A DNA stretch of 64,000 nucleotides from Meghimatium bilineatum (Eukaryota > Mollusca > Gastropoda > Stylommatophora > Philomycidae). Position 1 is the first letter of the stretch, and every line of letters begins with the position of its first letter. The stretch spans positions 43,099,531-43,163,530 of the forward strand of contig CM067317.1 of assembly GCA_034231615.1 (NCBI GenBank). The letters are read 5' to 3'. The position numbers were made by a program, and so were the translations under genes. Positions 1-12,200 of this stretch are shown here, one piece after another. Below the pieces are notes generated by a model. That model ran no database searches. It was not told the origin of the DNA and saw nothing but the letters and a program-made list of their open reading frames with translations.

Positions 1-174
1 TCAAAAAAGTGTATCCTTCCTAAAGTATACGAATATTTTGGCAGAAAATTACCACCTCCAAATTTTTTCTTCACAATTTTTATATTTTATTTTCCAAATT
101 CAAAACTCTTAATTAGTGTATAAAACACTATTGTTGACGTTGATTTTTTAAAAACCTATCCCCCTTGTCAACAA

Positions 175-375
175 CTGTCCCACTTAGCGTGTGTGTGTGT
201 GTGTCGTGTAACGTATTCTCTCCAGAGCGTTGTCTTCCCAATGAACTCCACGAACCTCTCTCTGTTTTAGGCCATGCGGCTTACATTTTCCAACGACGTA
301 TTCATGTTATCTTTAATGTTGTCAGTACATCTTCTTCTTGGTCTGCCCCTTTGCCATACTCTGAAGGTTGTCAGA
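175..375 (-). mobile_element. LINE-F 3' end fragment
   Basis: Read on the minus strand this is the 3' end of the LINE also present at 44341-44999 and 49660-50141. It holds the [15 protein letters not shown]-type segment and a tail that reads like [12 protein letters not shown]. It is heavily decayed and only about 200 bp long. Confidence 0.65.
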
Positions 376-410
376 GTGGCGCCCAATAATTAAACAATAG
401 TTGAATAGCG

Positions 411-823
411 TCCCGGTTGTTGTATAGTCCAAAAGGGGAGTAAAGAACAGCAAAACTATTTACTTTGCATGTATGTTATAAGAAGCGACTAAGGAGGTTA
501 TGGGGTGGAGTTGACTGTTCCATTTCATATAGTATCAAAGTGACCTAGATGTCATGCTGTCTATCTACATGACAATTAATTAATATATTGTCATTTCCAC
601 ACGTGTTGTTAAGTGTCTTTGGCCATTTGGGTCCCGCTGGCAATGGTCAGCCAATGTCTCTTTAAGGGTTTCTTTGATTGTCTCTACCCATCTAATCCTT
701 GGTCTTCCTCGTGCCTTATAGCCCGATCTTCTGCTATTGTATGAACGAAGTTATGCTGTATCAGGTCACAAGGCGCAGACATCGCATAAAATCTGTAATC
801 CGTGACACAACTAACTCATTTCT
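411..823 (+). repeat. SINE-1 copy (old), split by a LINE-C fragment
   Basis: 411-563 matches the 5' half of SINE-1 (aaaaggggagtaaagaac, gcgactaaggaggtta). 757-823 matches its middle (aaggcgcagacatcgca). Between them, 565-755 is a minus-strand LINE-C end (GRPRIRWVETIKET-like when reversed, also found at 41370). The SINE is therefore older than the LINE-C insertion. Divergence is high. Confidence 0.55.
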
Positions 824-844
824 CTTGACTACATTCTGTTAATC

Positions 845-1165
845 TGTGAATCAACTATTTACAAAAATAGACAATATCTCTCAGAGTAATCTATTTTTTT
901 TTTTTCAATAACTCATGGAGTCAACGATTTACAAAAAATAGACAATAAATCCTGGACTCAACATTTTACAAAAATAGACAATAACTTCTGAATGCAACAA
1001 TTTATAAAACTAGACAATAACTTCTGGATGCAACAATGTATAAAACTAGACAATAACTCCCGGAGTCACAACTCACACAAAAAAATGACAACTGGAGACA
1101 GCGATTTTCTAAACACACAATATCTCATGGAGTCACAAATTTACACAAACTGGTGCAGAAACATG
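845..1165 (+). repeat. degenerate ~36-bp tandem repeat
   Basis: About eight imperfect copies of a unit around gacaataactcctggagtc plus acaatttacaaaaata. A stray copy is at 1545-1592. Unit lengths vary. No gene is visible from 830 to 1650. Confidence 0.7.
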
Positions 1166-1654
1166 CAAGCCTGCGCTCGCGTGCACTACAGACCCTCACA
1201 GGACATAACTATTTCATGTCATTACTGACCAGATTCAATATTGTCATAGCGTTTGTAATGGATGCGATGTAATTTAGATGCCTCTGAAATCGACAAGTAA
1301 TTATAACATACACGCTTGCGTAAGTCGCGTTAGCGATGATCAGTATTATATAGGTTTTTATAAGTCTTGACAACAGTTTCAGGGATGCGGTAAGACTATT
1401 TTAGAAAAATCAATGATAAAAGATTACAAGATATGGAATAAGCATGTGGAAAAAAAGATATTTTGTAAGAAAAGAACACATAGATTTAAGTCAATATATT
1501 TTTGGTTTCCACGTTTGTCAACATGAGGAATTTTCTTCGTCCTCTGTAAATGAACTATTTACAAAAAACAGACAATATCTCCCAGAGTAAACACATTTGG
1601 TGACAATTATTGGTTATAAATATCGTGGATCCTGCATATGCAGCGATGTAAAAT

Positions 1655-1982
1655 GCAAAACAGAATTAAAGATAAGCTTGGAGATGGCGTTAACTAACTG
1701 GTATGTCAAGGCTAAATTTAATTTGGAAAAGCAACATCAGTGTTAAAGCAAGAATTCAATTGTAACCCACAAAGTGCTTTCTAGTGTGTTGTATGATTGT
1801 GAGAGTTGGATACTCATTTAGAGGACACTGTCATGGAGATACGACTATAGGCTTTCGAATACAAATGTTAAAGACTAATTCTGCGAATTTCTTATAGAAA
1901 GCATAAGACAAATGCGTACGTAAGAAATAAAACAGAAATATCAACAGGTCCACACAAACTATTGTTTTCAATAGTGAACGAT
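1655..1982 (+). mobile_element. LINE-B, 5' part of an interrupted copy
   Basis: Remnants of the C-terminal region of a non-LTR reverse transcriptase: the YDCESW counterpart of YGCESWTL near 1795 and frames matching FEYKCYRRILQISYREHKTN near 1855-1910. Several stops are present. The copy breaks off at 1982 and resumes at 5556, because LINE-A inserted here. Confidence 0.75.
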
Positions 1983-2215
1983 TTTTCTAGTCTCACTCCA
2001 ATAAGACTGTTATTCTCTTCGTGTGTCCCTTGGGATTGCCTTCTGTGCGGATTGTAGTATAACTTTGTTTATTTGTGAGATGTTGTGGTTTATGGTTTGA
2101 GGGTGATATTCTGGCAAAGCTGGTCTGTTTGTTCACTGAAGAGGGTCCAATGTGCTTTTTTGAAGTTCCAGCTTGGGGACATGCTATGATGTCCTGTACT
2201 TCCTGACTTGACGAT

Positions 2216-2731
2216 TTACAGGATGACTGGTACATGGTCACTTCCCCCCAGTTGACTTTCTACTGTTCTTGTAATGTGTCTATCTATGTCATCTGTTGCC
2301 ATGGCAAGGTCTGGTGAGCTAGTTTTTTTCCAGACTCTGGAGTAGAATGTTGGTGTATCATCTGGCTGGTTTATTAGAATTAGTTTATTTTCCATCATCC
2401 AGTCTTCAATCTCTTCACCCCTTTGATCCATATTCTCGTAGCCCCAGCTTGGTGAATGGCCATTGAAGTCACCCACTATTAGGTGACTCGATTGCTCTAT
2501 CTTTAGTTTACAAAGTTCAATTTTGGTGGCAGGAGGGCTGTAGCAGTTTGTTATTGATATTTCTCCACCAGGTAGCAACAATTTTACTGTTATATGTTCC
2601 AGTTCTCCTTCTCCGGATCTTTTAACTTCTGCTGCTGGTATTGATGTTTTTGCTAACGTTAGTATACCTCCTTTGACTCTTTTGAGTCGATCTTGGCGGA
2701 AGGATTCATAACCTCGAACAAAGAACATAAC
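2216..2731 (-). pseudogene. LINE-A endonuclease fragment (inverted)
   Basis: Minus-strand AP-endonuclease (EEP fold) fragment of about 165 residues. It starts at GYESFRQDRLKRVKGGIL and runs through NCYSPP, HLIVGDFNGHSPSWG and TFYSRVWKKTSSPDLA to LGGSDHVPVIL. The GDFN and SDH motifs carry catalytic Asp, Asn and His residues. The first ~50 residues, with the catalytic Asn and Glu, are missing because of 5' truncation. Its normal role is to nick target DNA for target-primed reverse transcription. Confidence 0.9.
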
Positions 2732-3911
2732 GAGCTGAATGATGCAAGACATACAATGGAGCAAAACCCTACAGCAGAAAACAAAGAAACACAATGAAAT
2801 CAAACACACGTTCAATGAGCAGAAAAGAACAGAGCTACAAAAGAGCTGGCATGAAAAGACCAGCAGTCTAAACATGACAAAAGACACAAGTAAACTATGG
2901 AACCTTACAAGAACTCTAAATGAAGAAACAAAGAATTCACACTACAAGACTGTCATCGAAGAAGAGGGAAAATTCCACACAGGGAAAATGGCAGCAAACA
3001 TTTTAGCTGACTTCTACAAGGAAGAAAGCACAACAACACTATCTCATACACGTATCAAAGAAGTCAAAAAAGAAATTAAAAGAAAACTGAAGAATAAAAA
3101 TCCAGAGCCCTGCATGAAGACACCCTTCACCATCGCAGAACTAAATGATGCCATAGGAAAACTAAAAACCAAAAAGGCCCCAGGAAAAGACGGCATAACC
3201 AATGATATGATCAGGAACCTAGGGCCAATCAGCAGAAACAAGCTCCTTACCATCTTCAACCAATTATGGAAAACTGGTAAGTTTCCAGACTTGTGGCGTG
3301 AAGCTGTCATCATCCCAATTAGGAAAAAACAAAAAGGAAAAACAAGCAAGTCAAGCTACCGACCAGTCAGCCTCTTGAGTTGCATAGGGAAAACAATGGA
3401 GAAAATGGTCAACTCTAGACTGATAAAATACCTAGAAGAAAACCAAAAGCTCACCAAGACACAGTCGGCCTATAGGAAAATTGGAAGCACTGAAGACCAA
3501 CTTACATACCTAGCACAGGAAATCGAAAATGCTTTCCAAAAGAAGGAAAAAGTGCTGGCTACTTTTATGGACTTAAGTAAGGCCTTCGATAAGGTGTGGA
3601 AAGAGGGAGTCCTCTTCAAGCTTCTCCAAAACAAAATTGAAGGCAGAATGTTTATCTGGATAAAAGATTTCCTCTGCTACCGCACTGCAAGAGTAAAAGT
3701 AGATGGTAAACTAAGCAAACGTGTTACTCTCCAACAAGGAGTATCTCAAGGAGGAGTGATCTCTCCTACCCTCTTCCTAGTATTCATCAATGATATGGGA
3801 GAGAAACTGTCACGTCATATTTCAAAGGCTCTTCATGCAGATGACTTTGCAGCCTGGAGTGCGGCAGGAAACCTATCCACTGCAAAAAAACAGAATGCAG
3901 ACAGCACTTGA
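2732..3911 (+). pseudogene. LINE-A reverse transcriptase
   Basis: RT domain. The linker ends with KSWHEKTSSLN. Then come KTKKAPGKDGITNDM (motif 1-2), WREAVIIPIRKK, SYRPVSLLSCIGKTMEKM, FMDLSKAFDKVW (motif A, catalytic Asp), GVSQGGVISPTLFLVFIND (motif B) and LHADDFAAW (motif C). The catalytic ADD is kept, though the usual Tyr before it is His. A one-base frame change lies near 2790, and the frame closes at 3909-3911; the thumb region continues in another frame (3960-4418). The RT copies element RNA at the nicked target. Confidence 0.92.
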
Positions 3912-4689
3912 CACCTTAAGTGAATGGGCATCTGACTGGGCATCAACCTCTCCAAAACGGTGACAACCATCCTCTCACTTTCAAACCACCAAGAAAAAGC
4001 AAATCTTAAAATAAATGGAAGTGAGCTAGCACATGTGGAGAACCCTACATATCTAGGGGTCACACTAGACAAGCGACTCACCTGGAAACTACACCTAATA
4101 ACCACCGATCAAAAAGCAACCAGGAGGCTATCCTTGATGAAGAAACTTGCAGGAACAAGCTGGGGAGCAAATGGAAATATTCTCCGAAAAGTCTACATGG
4201 CTACAGTCAGACCTGTAGTAGAATATGGAATGACAGCCTGGGCATCAGCATCAAAAACAAATACTGATCGCCTATCTAAAATACAAAATGCAGGACTTCG
4301 ACTTATCTCTGGAGGGATGAAAACCACTCCAATCCATGCAATGGAAAAACATGTAAACATCCGCCCACTGGATGACAGAAGAGAAGAAAGAGTGCTTGTT
4401 CAAAGGGGAAAAAATTAAGCGCATGCCAAACCATTTGATGTATGCGCAAATTTCCAGATCTACCACAAGAAGGTTGAAGAGAACCAGCTTCTGTCACATC
4501 TCTATGAAGATATCCATGAACAACATAAAGAAATCCTCACAAACCTCCCAAATGAAATTGAAACACTGACGGACTTTGAAGAGCCAGGCAATAGTCTCCA
4601 GAATGTCTCCATAATAACACAGGTTCCTGGAATAATTAATATGGAATACCAAACTCCACCTCAGCTAAAAGCATTGACACTGGAGATGA

Positions 4690-5514
4690 TAGAAATAAAA
4701 TACAATCCAAAGGATTGGACACATGTCTACACAGATGGATCGGCAGAAGGAGCAGTATGGAATGGAGGAGGTGGAATTTTTTATAAGACTCAAAGATGGG
4801 AAGACAATATCAAAAGCTTTTCCAACCGGGAAATACTCCTTTAATTTTAGAGCAGAAGCAGTTGCACTCCATCAAGCACTGAAAGCCTTCACTGAACCAG
4901 GACTGCCAAGACCAAAGAAGATAGCCATATTCACAGATTGCAGATCCCTACTGGAATCAATCCAGAGCAACAGAAACGAAAGCCTTCTGTACAACATCAG
5001 AAATGAGATAAGACAGATCCAAAAATAAACAGCTATTACCCTTCAGTGGATACCATCACACTGTGGAATCATGGGAAATGAAAAAACGGATGCTCTGTCA
5101 AAGGCAGGAAGTGACATGGAGCAACACAGACACCCACTGTCTTACGGAGAAGTAAAAACAATAATCCGCAACACATACACAGCAAAGTGGAAGAAAGAAA
5201 TGGAAGGGGAATACGAACATGATGCAATACATCTCCTCCAGAGATATCAACAGACCACAATATTTCGCCTTAGAACAGGCCACTGCAGACTGTTGGGTCA
5301 CCTTTATCGATTAAGGATCTCATACACAGATGAATGTCCATGTGGGTCCGGAACCCAGACTCCAGAACACATACTTCAGGACTGCCCAACATACAAAGAG
5401 CAGAGACAGCAGACCTGGCCAGAGGATACAGACTTGAGGCACACGCTATGGGGCAGCCGCTCTGACCTGGAAAAGACAGTGGACTTCGTCTTGACGACAG
5501 GTCTGATGGTATAG
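4690..5514 (+). pseudogene. LINE-A RNase H and C-terminal zinc knuckle
   Basis: RNase H motifs appear in order: HVYTDGSA (~4720), ALHQALKAF (~4865), IFTDCRSLLESIQ (~4930) and QWIPSHCGIMGNEKTDALSK (~5045). The frame changes near 4840 and there is a stop near 5026. The C-terminal part reads FRLRTGHCRLLGHLYRL and [17 protein letters not shown], a CCHC-type knuckle, and ends KTVDFVLTTGLMV. After it comes a short 3' UTR ending aacgcagaagaagaa. An RNase H domain in this position is typical of I-clade and Nimb-like LINEs. Confidence 0.88.
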
Positions 5515-5555
5515 CATGACCACATGCTGAACGCAGAAGAAGAATAGTGAACGAT

Positions 5556-5743
5556 GAAGACTTGCATGGTTTGGGCGTGTATGCTGACATGATTCTTTGT
5601 CAAAAATATAGTACAGAGAACTGCCGACGGTGAAAGAGTAGAGTAGGGGGGGACGAAGAAAATCATGGAAGACAACATCAAGTAATGAACAGGACACGAT
5701 TTTTCCTCACTCATTCGCATCACTGAAGATACAAATTACTGAA
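5556..5743 (+). mobile_element. LINE-B, continuation of the interrupted copy
   Basis: Resumes the LINE-B copy after LINE-A. Degraded frames match KLAWFGHVCRHDSLSKTILQ and TDNIKEWTG as seen intact at 11770-11930. It leads directly into the 44-bp array made from its last codons. Confidence 0.8.
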
Positions 5744-6569
5744 GGACTATGTGTTGATGCATCCAATGTGGTACCCCTACTACCCTGACTCTGTGTGTTT
5801 ATGCATCCAATGTAGTACCCCTACTACCCTGACTCTGTGTGTTTATGCATCCAATGTGGTACGCCTACTACCCTGACTCTGTGTGTTGATGCATCCAATG
5901 TGGTACCCCTACGACCCTGACTGTGTGTTGATGTATCCAATGTGGTACCCCTACGAACCTGACTCTGTGTGTTGATGCATCCAATGTGGTACAACTACTA
6001 TCCTGTCTGTGTGTTGATGCATCCAATGTGGTACCACTACTATTCTGTCTGTGTGTTGATGCATCCAATGTGGTACCCCTACTATCCTGTCTGTGTGTTG
6101 ATGCATCTAATGTGGTACCACTACTATCCTGTCTGTGTGTTGATGCATCCAATGTGGTACCACTACTATCCTGTCTGTGTGTTGATGCATCTAATGTGGT
6201 ACCACTACTACCCTGACTCTGTGTGTTGATGTATCCAATGTGGTACCCCTACTACCCTGACTCTGTGTGTTGATGCATCCAATGTGGTACCCCTACTACC
6301 CTGACTCTGTGTGTTGATGCATCTAATGTGGTACCCCTACTACCCTGACTCTGTGTGTTGATGCATCTAATGTGGTACCCCTACTACCCTGACTCTGTGT
6401 GTTGATGCATCTAATGTGGTACCCCTACTACCCTGACTCTGTGTGTTGATGCATCCAATGTGGTACCCCTACTACCCTGACTCTGTGTGTTGATGCATCT
6501 AATGTGGTACCCCTACTACCCTGACTCTGTGTGTTGATGCATCTAATGTGGTACCACTACTACCCTGAT
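5744..6569 (+). repeat. 44-bp minisatellite derived from the LINE-B 3' coding end
   Basis: Nineteen copies of a 41-44 bp unit (gactctgtgtgttgatgc, atccaatgtggtacccctac, taccct). The unit equals the last codons of LINE-B, which at 11973-12016 read CADASNVVPLRS and stop. After the last copy the sequence goes on as gggttatgatctt, matching the LINE-B tail gggttatgggttt at 12019. The array therefore arose in place inside the element. A central block of five units (about 5995-6205) is the 42-bp variant with cctgtctgtg. Confidence 0.95.
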
Positions 6570-6894
6570 GGGTTATGATCTTATGGATTAGTTATAGAGA
6601 TTGAATTCTACTCCGGTCAGTCTCAGATCATAAGATTTTATTTTCTCTAGTAAATGTCTAAGTGTATTCCGACTGATGGTTCCCTTGACACGCTTATTAA
6701 ACACATTTTTCACTCCTGTCGGGGATAACGAATATTGAGTAGAACTCTTCCAGTAATTATAACATAAACTGTTTACACAGAAGACTCGAACTCGTTGCGC
6801 TCAGTTAACAACTTCGTTAGCAGTGAAAGACAACGCATTTTTGCCAACTCAACCAGGGACATCCACAGTTCCAAATATTTTGTTTGTGCAACCT

Positions 6895-9800
6895 TTATAA
6901 TTTGTATCACTCTTTATTCTTGATTATAATTTGTATCACTCTTTATTCTTGATCATAATTTGTATGACTCTTGATTCTTGATTATAATTTGTATCACTCT
7001 TTATTCTTGATCATAATTTGTATCACTCTTTATTCTTGATCATAATTTGTATGACTCTTGATTCTTGATTATAATTTGTATCACTCTTTATTCTTGATCA
7101 TAATTTGTATGACTCTTGATTCTTGATTATAATTTGTATCACTCTTTATTCTTGATTATAATTTGTATCACTCTTGATTCTTGATCATAATTTGTATCAC
7201 TCTTGATTCTTGATTATAATTTGTATCACTCTTGATTCTTGATCATAATTTGTATGACTCTTGATTCTTGATTATAATTTGTATCACTCTTGATTCTTGA
7301 TCATAATTTGTATCACTCTTTATTCTTGATTATAATTTGTATCACTCTTTATTCTTGATTATAATTTGTATCACTCTTGATTCTTGATCATAATTTGTAT
7401 CACTCTTTATTCTTGATCATAATTTGTATGACTCTTGATTCTTGATTATAATTTGTATCACTCTTTATTCTTGATTATAATTTGTATCACTCTTGATTCT
7501 TGATCATAATTTGTATCACTCTTGATTCTTGATTATAATTTGTATCACTCTTGATTCTTGATCATAATTTGTATGACTCTTGATTCTTGATTATAATTTG
7601 TATCACTCTTGATTCTTGATCATAATTTGTATCACTCTTTATTCTTGATTATAATTTGTATCACTCTTGATTCTTGATTATAATTTGTATCACTCTTGAT
7701 TCTTGATTATAATTTGTATCACTCTTTATTCTTGATTATAATTTGTATCACTCTTTATTCTTGATTATAATTTGTATCACTCTTGATTCTTGATTATAAT
7801 TTGTATCACTCTTGATTCTTGATTATAATTTGTATCACTCTTGATTCTTGATTATAATTTGTATCACTCTTTATTCTTGATTATAATTTGTATCACTCTT
7901 GATTCTTGATTATAATTTGTATCACTCTTGATTCTTGATTATAATTTGTATCACTCTTGATTCTTGATTATAATTTGTATCACTCTTGATTCTTGATTAT
8001 AATTTGTATCACTCTTTATTCTTGATTATAATTTGTATCACTCTTTATTCTTGATTATAATTTGTATCACTCTTGATTCTTGATTATAATTTGTATCACT
8101 CTTGATTCTTGATTATAATTTGTATCACTCTTTATTCTTGATTATAATTTGTATCACTCTTTATTCTTGATTATAATTTGTATCACTCTTTATTCTTGAT
8201 TATAATTTGTATCACTCTTTATTCTTGATTATAATTTATATCACTCTTTATTCTTGATTATAATTTGTATCACTCTTGATTCTTGATTATAATTTGTATC
8301 ACTCTTTATTCTTGATTATAATTTATATCACTCTTTATTCTTGATTATAATTTGTATCACTCTTTATTCTTGATTATAATTTGTATCACTCTTTATTCTT
8401 GATTATAATTTATATCACTCTTTATTCTTGATTATAATTTGTATCACTCTTTATTCTTGATTATAATTTGTATCACTCTTGATTCTTGATTATAATTTGT
8501 ATCACTCTTTATTCTTGATCATAATTTGTATCACTCTTTATTCTTGATCATAATTTGTATCACTCTTTATTCTTGATTATAATTTGTATCACTCTTTATT
8601 CTTGATTATAATTTGTATCACTCTTTATTCTTGATCATAATTTGTATCACTCTTTATTCTTGATTATAATTTGTATCACTCTTTATTCTTGATTATAATT
8701 TGTATCACTCTTTATTCTTGATTATAATTTGTATCACTCTTTATTCTTGATCATAATTTGTATCACTCTTTATTCTTGATTATAATTTGTATCACTCTTT
8801 ATTCTTGATCATAATTTGTATCACTCTTTATTCTTGATTATAATTTGTATCACTCTTGATTCTTGATTATAATTTGTATCACTCTTGATTCTTGATTATA
8901 ATTTGTATCACTCTTTATTCTTGATTATAATTTGTATCACTCTTTATTCTTGATTATAATTTGTATCACTCTTTATTCTTGATTATAATTTGTATCACTC
9001 TTTATTCTTGATTATAATTTATATCACTCTTTATTCTTGATTATAATTTGTATCACTCTTGATTCTTGATTATAATTTGTATCACTCTTTATTCTTGATT
9101 ATAATTTATATCACTCTTTATTCTTGATTATAATTTGTATCACTCTTTATTCTTGATTATAATTTGTATCACTCTTTATTCTTGATTATAATTTATATCA
9201 CTCTTTATTCTTGATTATAATTTGTATCACTCTTTATTCTTGATTATAATTTGTATCACTCTTGATTCTTGATTATAATTTGTATCACTCTTTATTCTTG
9301 ATCATAATTTGTATCACTCTTTATTCTTGATCATAATTTGTATCACTCTTTATTCTTGATTATAATTTGTATCACTCTTTATTCTTGATTATAATTTGTA
9401 TCACTCTTTATTCTTGATCATAATTTGTATCACTCTTTATTCTTGATTATAATTTGTATCACTCTTTATTCTTGATTATAATTTGTATCACTCTTTATTC
9501 TTGATTATAATTTGTATCACTCTTTATTCTTGATCATAATTTGTATCACTCTTTATTCTTGATTATAATTTGTATCACTCTTTATTCTTGATCATAATTT
9601 GTATCACTCTTTATTCTTGATTATAATTTGTATCACTCTTTATTCTTGATTATAATTTGTATCACTCTTTATTCTTGATCATAATTTGTATCACTCTTTA
9701 TTCTTGATTATAATTTGTATCACTCTTTATTCTTGATTATAATTTGTATCACTCTTTATTCTTGATCATAATTTGTATCACTCTTTATTCTTGATTATAA

Positions 9801-11008
9801 TTTGTATCACTCTTTATTCTTGATCATAATTTGTATCACTCTTTATTCTTGATTATAATTTGTATCACTCTTTATTCTTGATTATAATTTGTATCACTCT
9901 TTATTCTTGATCATAATTTGTATCACTCTTTATTCTTGATTATAATTTGTATCACTCTTTATTCTTGATCATAATTTGTATCACTCTTTATTCTTGATTA
10001 TAATTTGTATCACTCTTTATTCTTGATTATAATTTGTATGACTTGATTCTTGATTATAATTTGTATCACTCTTGATTCTTGATTATAATTTGTATCACCT
10101 CTTGATTATAATTTGTATCACCTCTTGATTATAATTTGTATGACTCTTGATTATAATTTGTATGACTCTTGACTATAATTTGTATGACTCTTGATTCTTG
10201 ATTATAATTTGTATCACTCTTGATTCTTGATTATAATTTGTATGACTCTTGATTCTTGATTATAATTTGTATCACTCTTGATTCTTGATTATAATTTGTA
10301 TCACTCTTTATTCTTGATTATAATTTGTATCACTCTTGATTATAATTTGTATCACCTCTTGATTATAATTTGTATCACCTCTTGATTATAATTTGTATCA
10401 CCTCTTGATTATAATTTGTATCACTCTTGATTCTTGATTATAATTTGTATCACCTCTTGATTATAATTTGTATCACCTCTTGATTATAATTTGTATGACT
10501 CTTGATTATAATGTGTATCACTCTTGATTCTTGATTATTATTTGTATCACCTCTTGATTATAATTTGTATCACCTCTTGATTATAATTTGTATGACTCTT
10601 GATTATAATTTGTATGACTCTTGATTATAATTTGTATGACTCTTGATTATAATTTGTATCACTCTTGATTCTTGATTATAATTTGTATCACCTCTTGATT
10701 ATAATTTGTATGACTCTTGATTATAATTTGTATGACTCTTGATTATAATGTGTATGACTCTTGATAGTTGATTATAATTTGTATGACTCTTGATTATAAT
10801 TTGTAAGACTCTTGATTATAATTTGTATCACTCTTGATAGTTGATTATAATTTGTATGACTCTTGATTATAATTTGTATGACTCTTGATTATAATTTGTA
10901 TGACTCTTGATAGTTGATTATAATTTGTATGACTCTTGATTATAATTTCTAAGACTCTTGATTATAATTTGTATCACTCTTGATAGTTGATTATAATTTG
11001 TATCACTC
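6895..11008 (+). repeat. 29-bp satellite array, 4.1 kb
   Basis: About 140 copies of ttataatttgtatcactctt + tattcttga. Early units alternate tgattata/tgatcata and tatcac/tatgac in a loose higher-order order. From about 10030 onward many units are 22-23 bp long and lack one copy of the internal cttgatt duplication; others carry tagttga. The centre is very homogeneous and the distal edge is decayed. No coding potential. Confidence 0.98.
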
Positions 11009-11067
11009 TACTATGTAGATACCAAAATATACTGATATTATTCGTTACACAAAGCTCCAACAGCTAA

Positions 11068-11210
11068 CAAGTGGAGCAAAGAATGGCAAATAAAAGAATG
11101 ACAAAGACCTGCCATGTATGTCGTGTGATGTGACTAAGGAGATTTCGGATGGAGTCGACTATCTAATCTTTTAAACTGGCACACATACACAGAAACCATG
11201 CTGAAGTGGT
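11068..11210 (+). repeat. SINE-1 fragment (old)
   Basis: Matches SINE-1 (gtggagcaaagaatggca, catgtatgtcgt, gactaaggaga, ccatgctgaagt) with many differences. It is truncated before the 3' half. Confidence 0.6.
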
Positions 11211-11639
11211 GACTACATCATGTTAACCAGAAGTTTAGTAATGAACGCAGTATTCATGCAGATATGTGGATTGTGTAGTCAAACATGATCAACATCAAAA
11301 CCATGAAATGATTATACATTTTCATGTAATTGGATGTTTGCAAACATAATGGCGAAACATGCCTTTTATATACACACACGCAGACCCCTCTGAGGAGGAG
11401 GCTTCATCTCAAAGCATTATATACCGCTGAGTTGAAGTCTTCTATGTATGCAACAAAGCTATTGAGAACAACATTTTGTTAATATAGGAAACAAGAACTT
11501 CTTCGTTGTTTGATCGTATATTCTAGACAGCCTTAGTCGCCTTGTACGACCTGCATGGCCTGTAATTGTGATACTATTATATGTCCTTTCGGATCCCAAC
11601 TATATACTAGTAAGATCACATTTCACATTTACACTAGTA

Positions 11640-12045
11640 AAGTCACATCACTATTCGAGTACAAATGCTACAGAAGAATTCTACAAATTTCCTATAGGGA
11701 ACATAAGACCAATGTGTACGTAAGAAATAAAGTAGAGATGTGTGCAGGTGTTCAGGAGCCATTGCTTTCAATAGTGAAACGACGAAAACTAGCATGGTTC
11801 GGACATGTATGCAGACACGATTCCTTGTCAAAAACAATACTGCAGGGAACTGTTGAGGGTGGAAGAAGCAGAGGAGACCAAATAAAGACATGGACAGACA
11901 ACATCAAGGAATGGACAGGGCAAGATATTTCCACACTCATCCGCATCGCTGAGGATAACATTCGCTGGAGGACTCTGTGTGCTGATGCATCCAATGTGGT
12001 ACCCCTACGATCCTGAAGGGTTATGGGTTTATTGATTGATATACT
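11640..12045 (+). mobile_element. LINE-B 3' end, open reading frame preserved
   Basis: The clearest LINE-B copy. An open frame of about 125 codons reads FEYKCYRRILQISYREHKTN, then QEPLLSIVKRRKLAWFGHV, CRHDSLSKTILQGTVEGGRS, TWTDNIKEWTGQD, RWRTLCADASNVVPLRS and stop. This C-terminal region after the RT is widespread in aquatic-animal LINEs; its function is unknown to me. The tail after the stop is gggttatgggtttattga. It is 5'-truncated. I leave the clade open. Confidence 0.88.
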
Positions 12046-12059
12046 AGTCGTTTATATAT

Positions 12060-12200
12060 TCTTCTTCTTCTTCATTGTTCATTCTCAAGCCACCTCTGGA
12101 TCTTGTAGCATGAAAATCCATGCAGAAAACGGGATTTGAACTAGGTCCGCGCATATGGCACCTCTCCTCGCCTCGTGAGTCAACACGTTTTCCGACTTCG
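12060..12200 (-). repeat. SINE-2 tail joined to a tRNA-like segment
   Basis: cttcttcttcttcattgttc and attctcaa are the reversed SINE-2 tail. Then gggatttgaactaggtcc reads on the minus strand as a B-box-like ttcaaatccc. A similar ggatttgagccaggtccgc is at 12589. Both look like old tRNA-derived SINE pieces. Confidence 0.45.

Larger units (their letters stand above)
1983..5543 (+). mobile_element. LINE-A (I-like non-LTR retrotransposon) with 5' inversion
   Basis: A 5'-truncated I-clade-like LINE encoding an AP endonuclease, reverse transcriptase, RNase H and a C-terminal CxC...H...C knuckle. 1983-2731 carries the endonuclease on the minus strand (GGILTLAK, LIVGDFNGHSPSWG, SDHVPVIL). 2732-5543 carries the rest on the plus strand. 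The two pieces meet at consecutive coding points: the inverted piece ends near its YWSET equivalent and the direct piece starts ELNDARHTMEQNP. This is the signature of twin priming. A 13-bp target duplication (aatagtgaacgat, 1970-1982 and 5543-5555) flanks it. It is a dead copy with several frameshifts (for example near 2790) and stops (near 3909 and 5026). About 97% identity by eye to the 60233-60480 copy over 240 bp suggests that the family moved fairly recently. Confidence 0.93.

Noticed and set aside
6895-11008. CRISPR-like array
   Set aside because: Units are contiguous without spacers and the context is eukaryotic.
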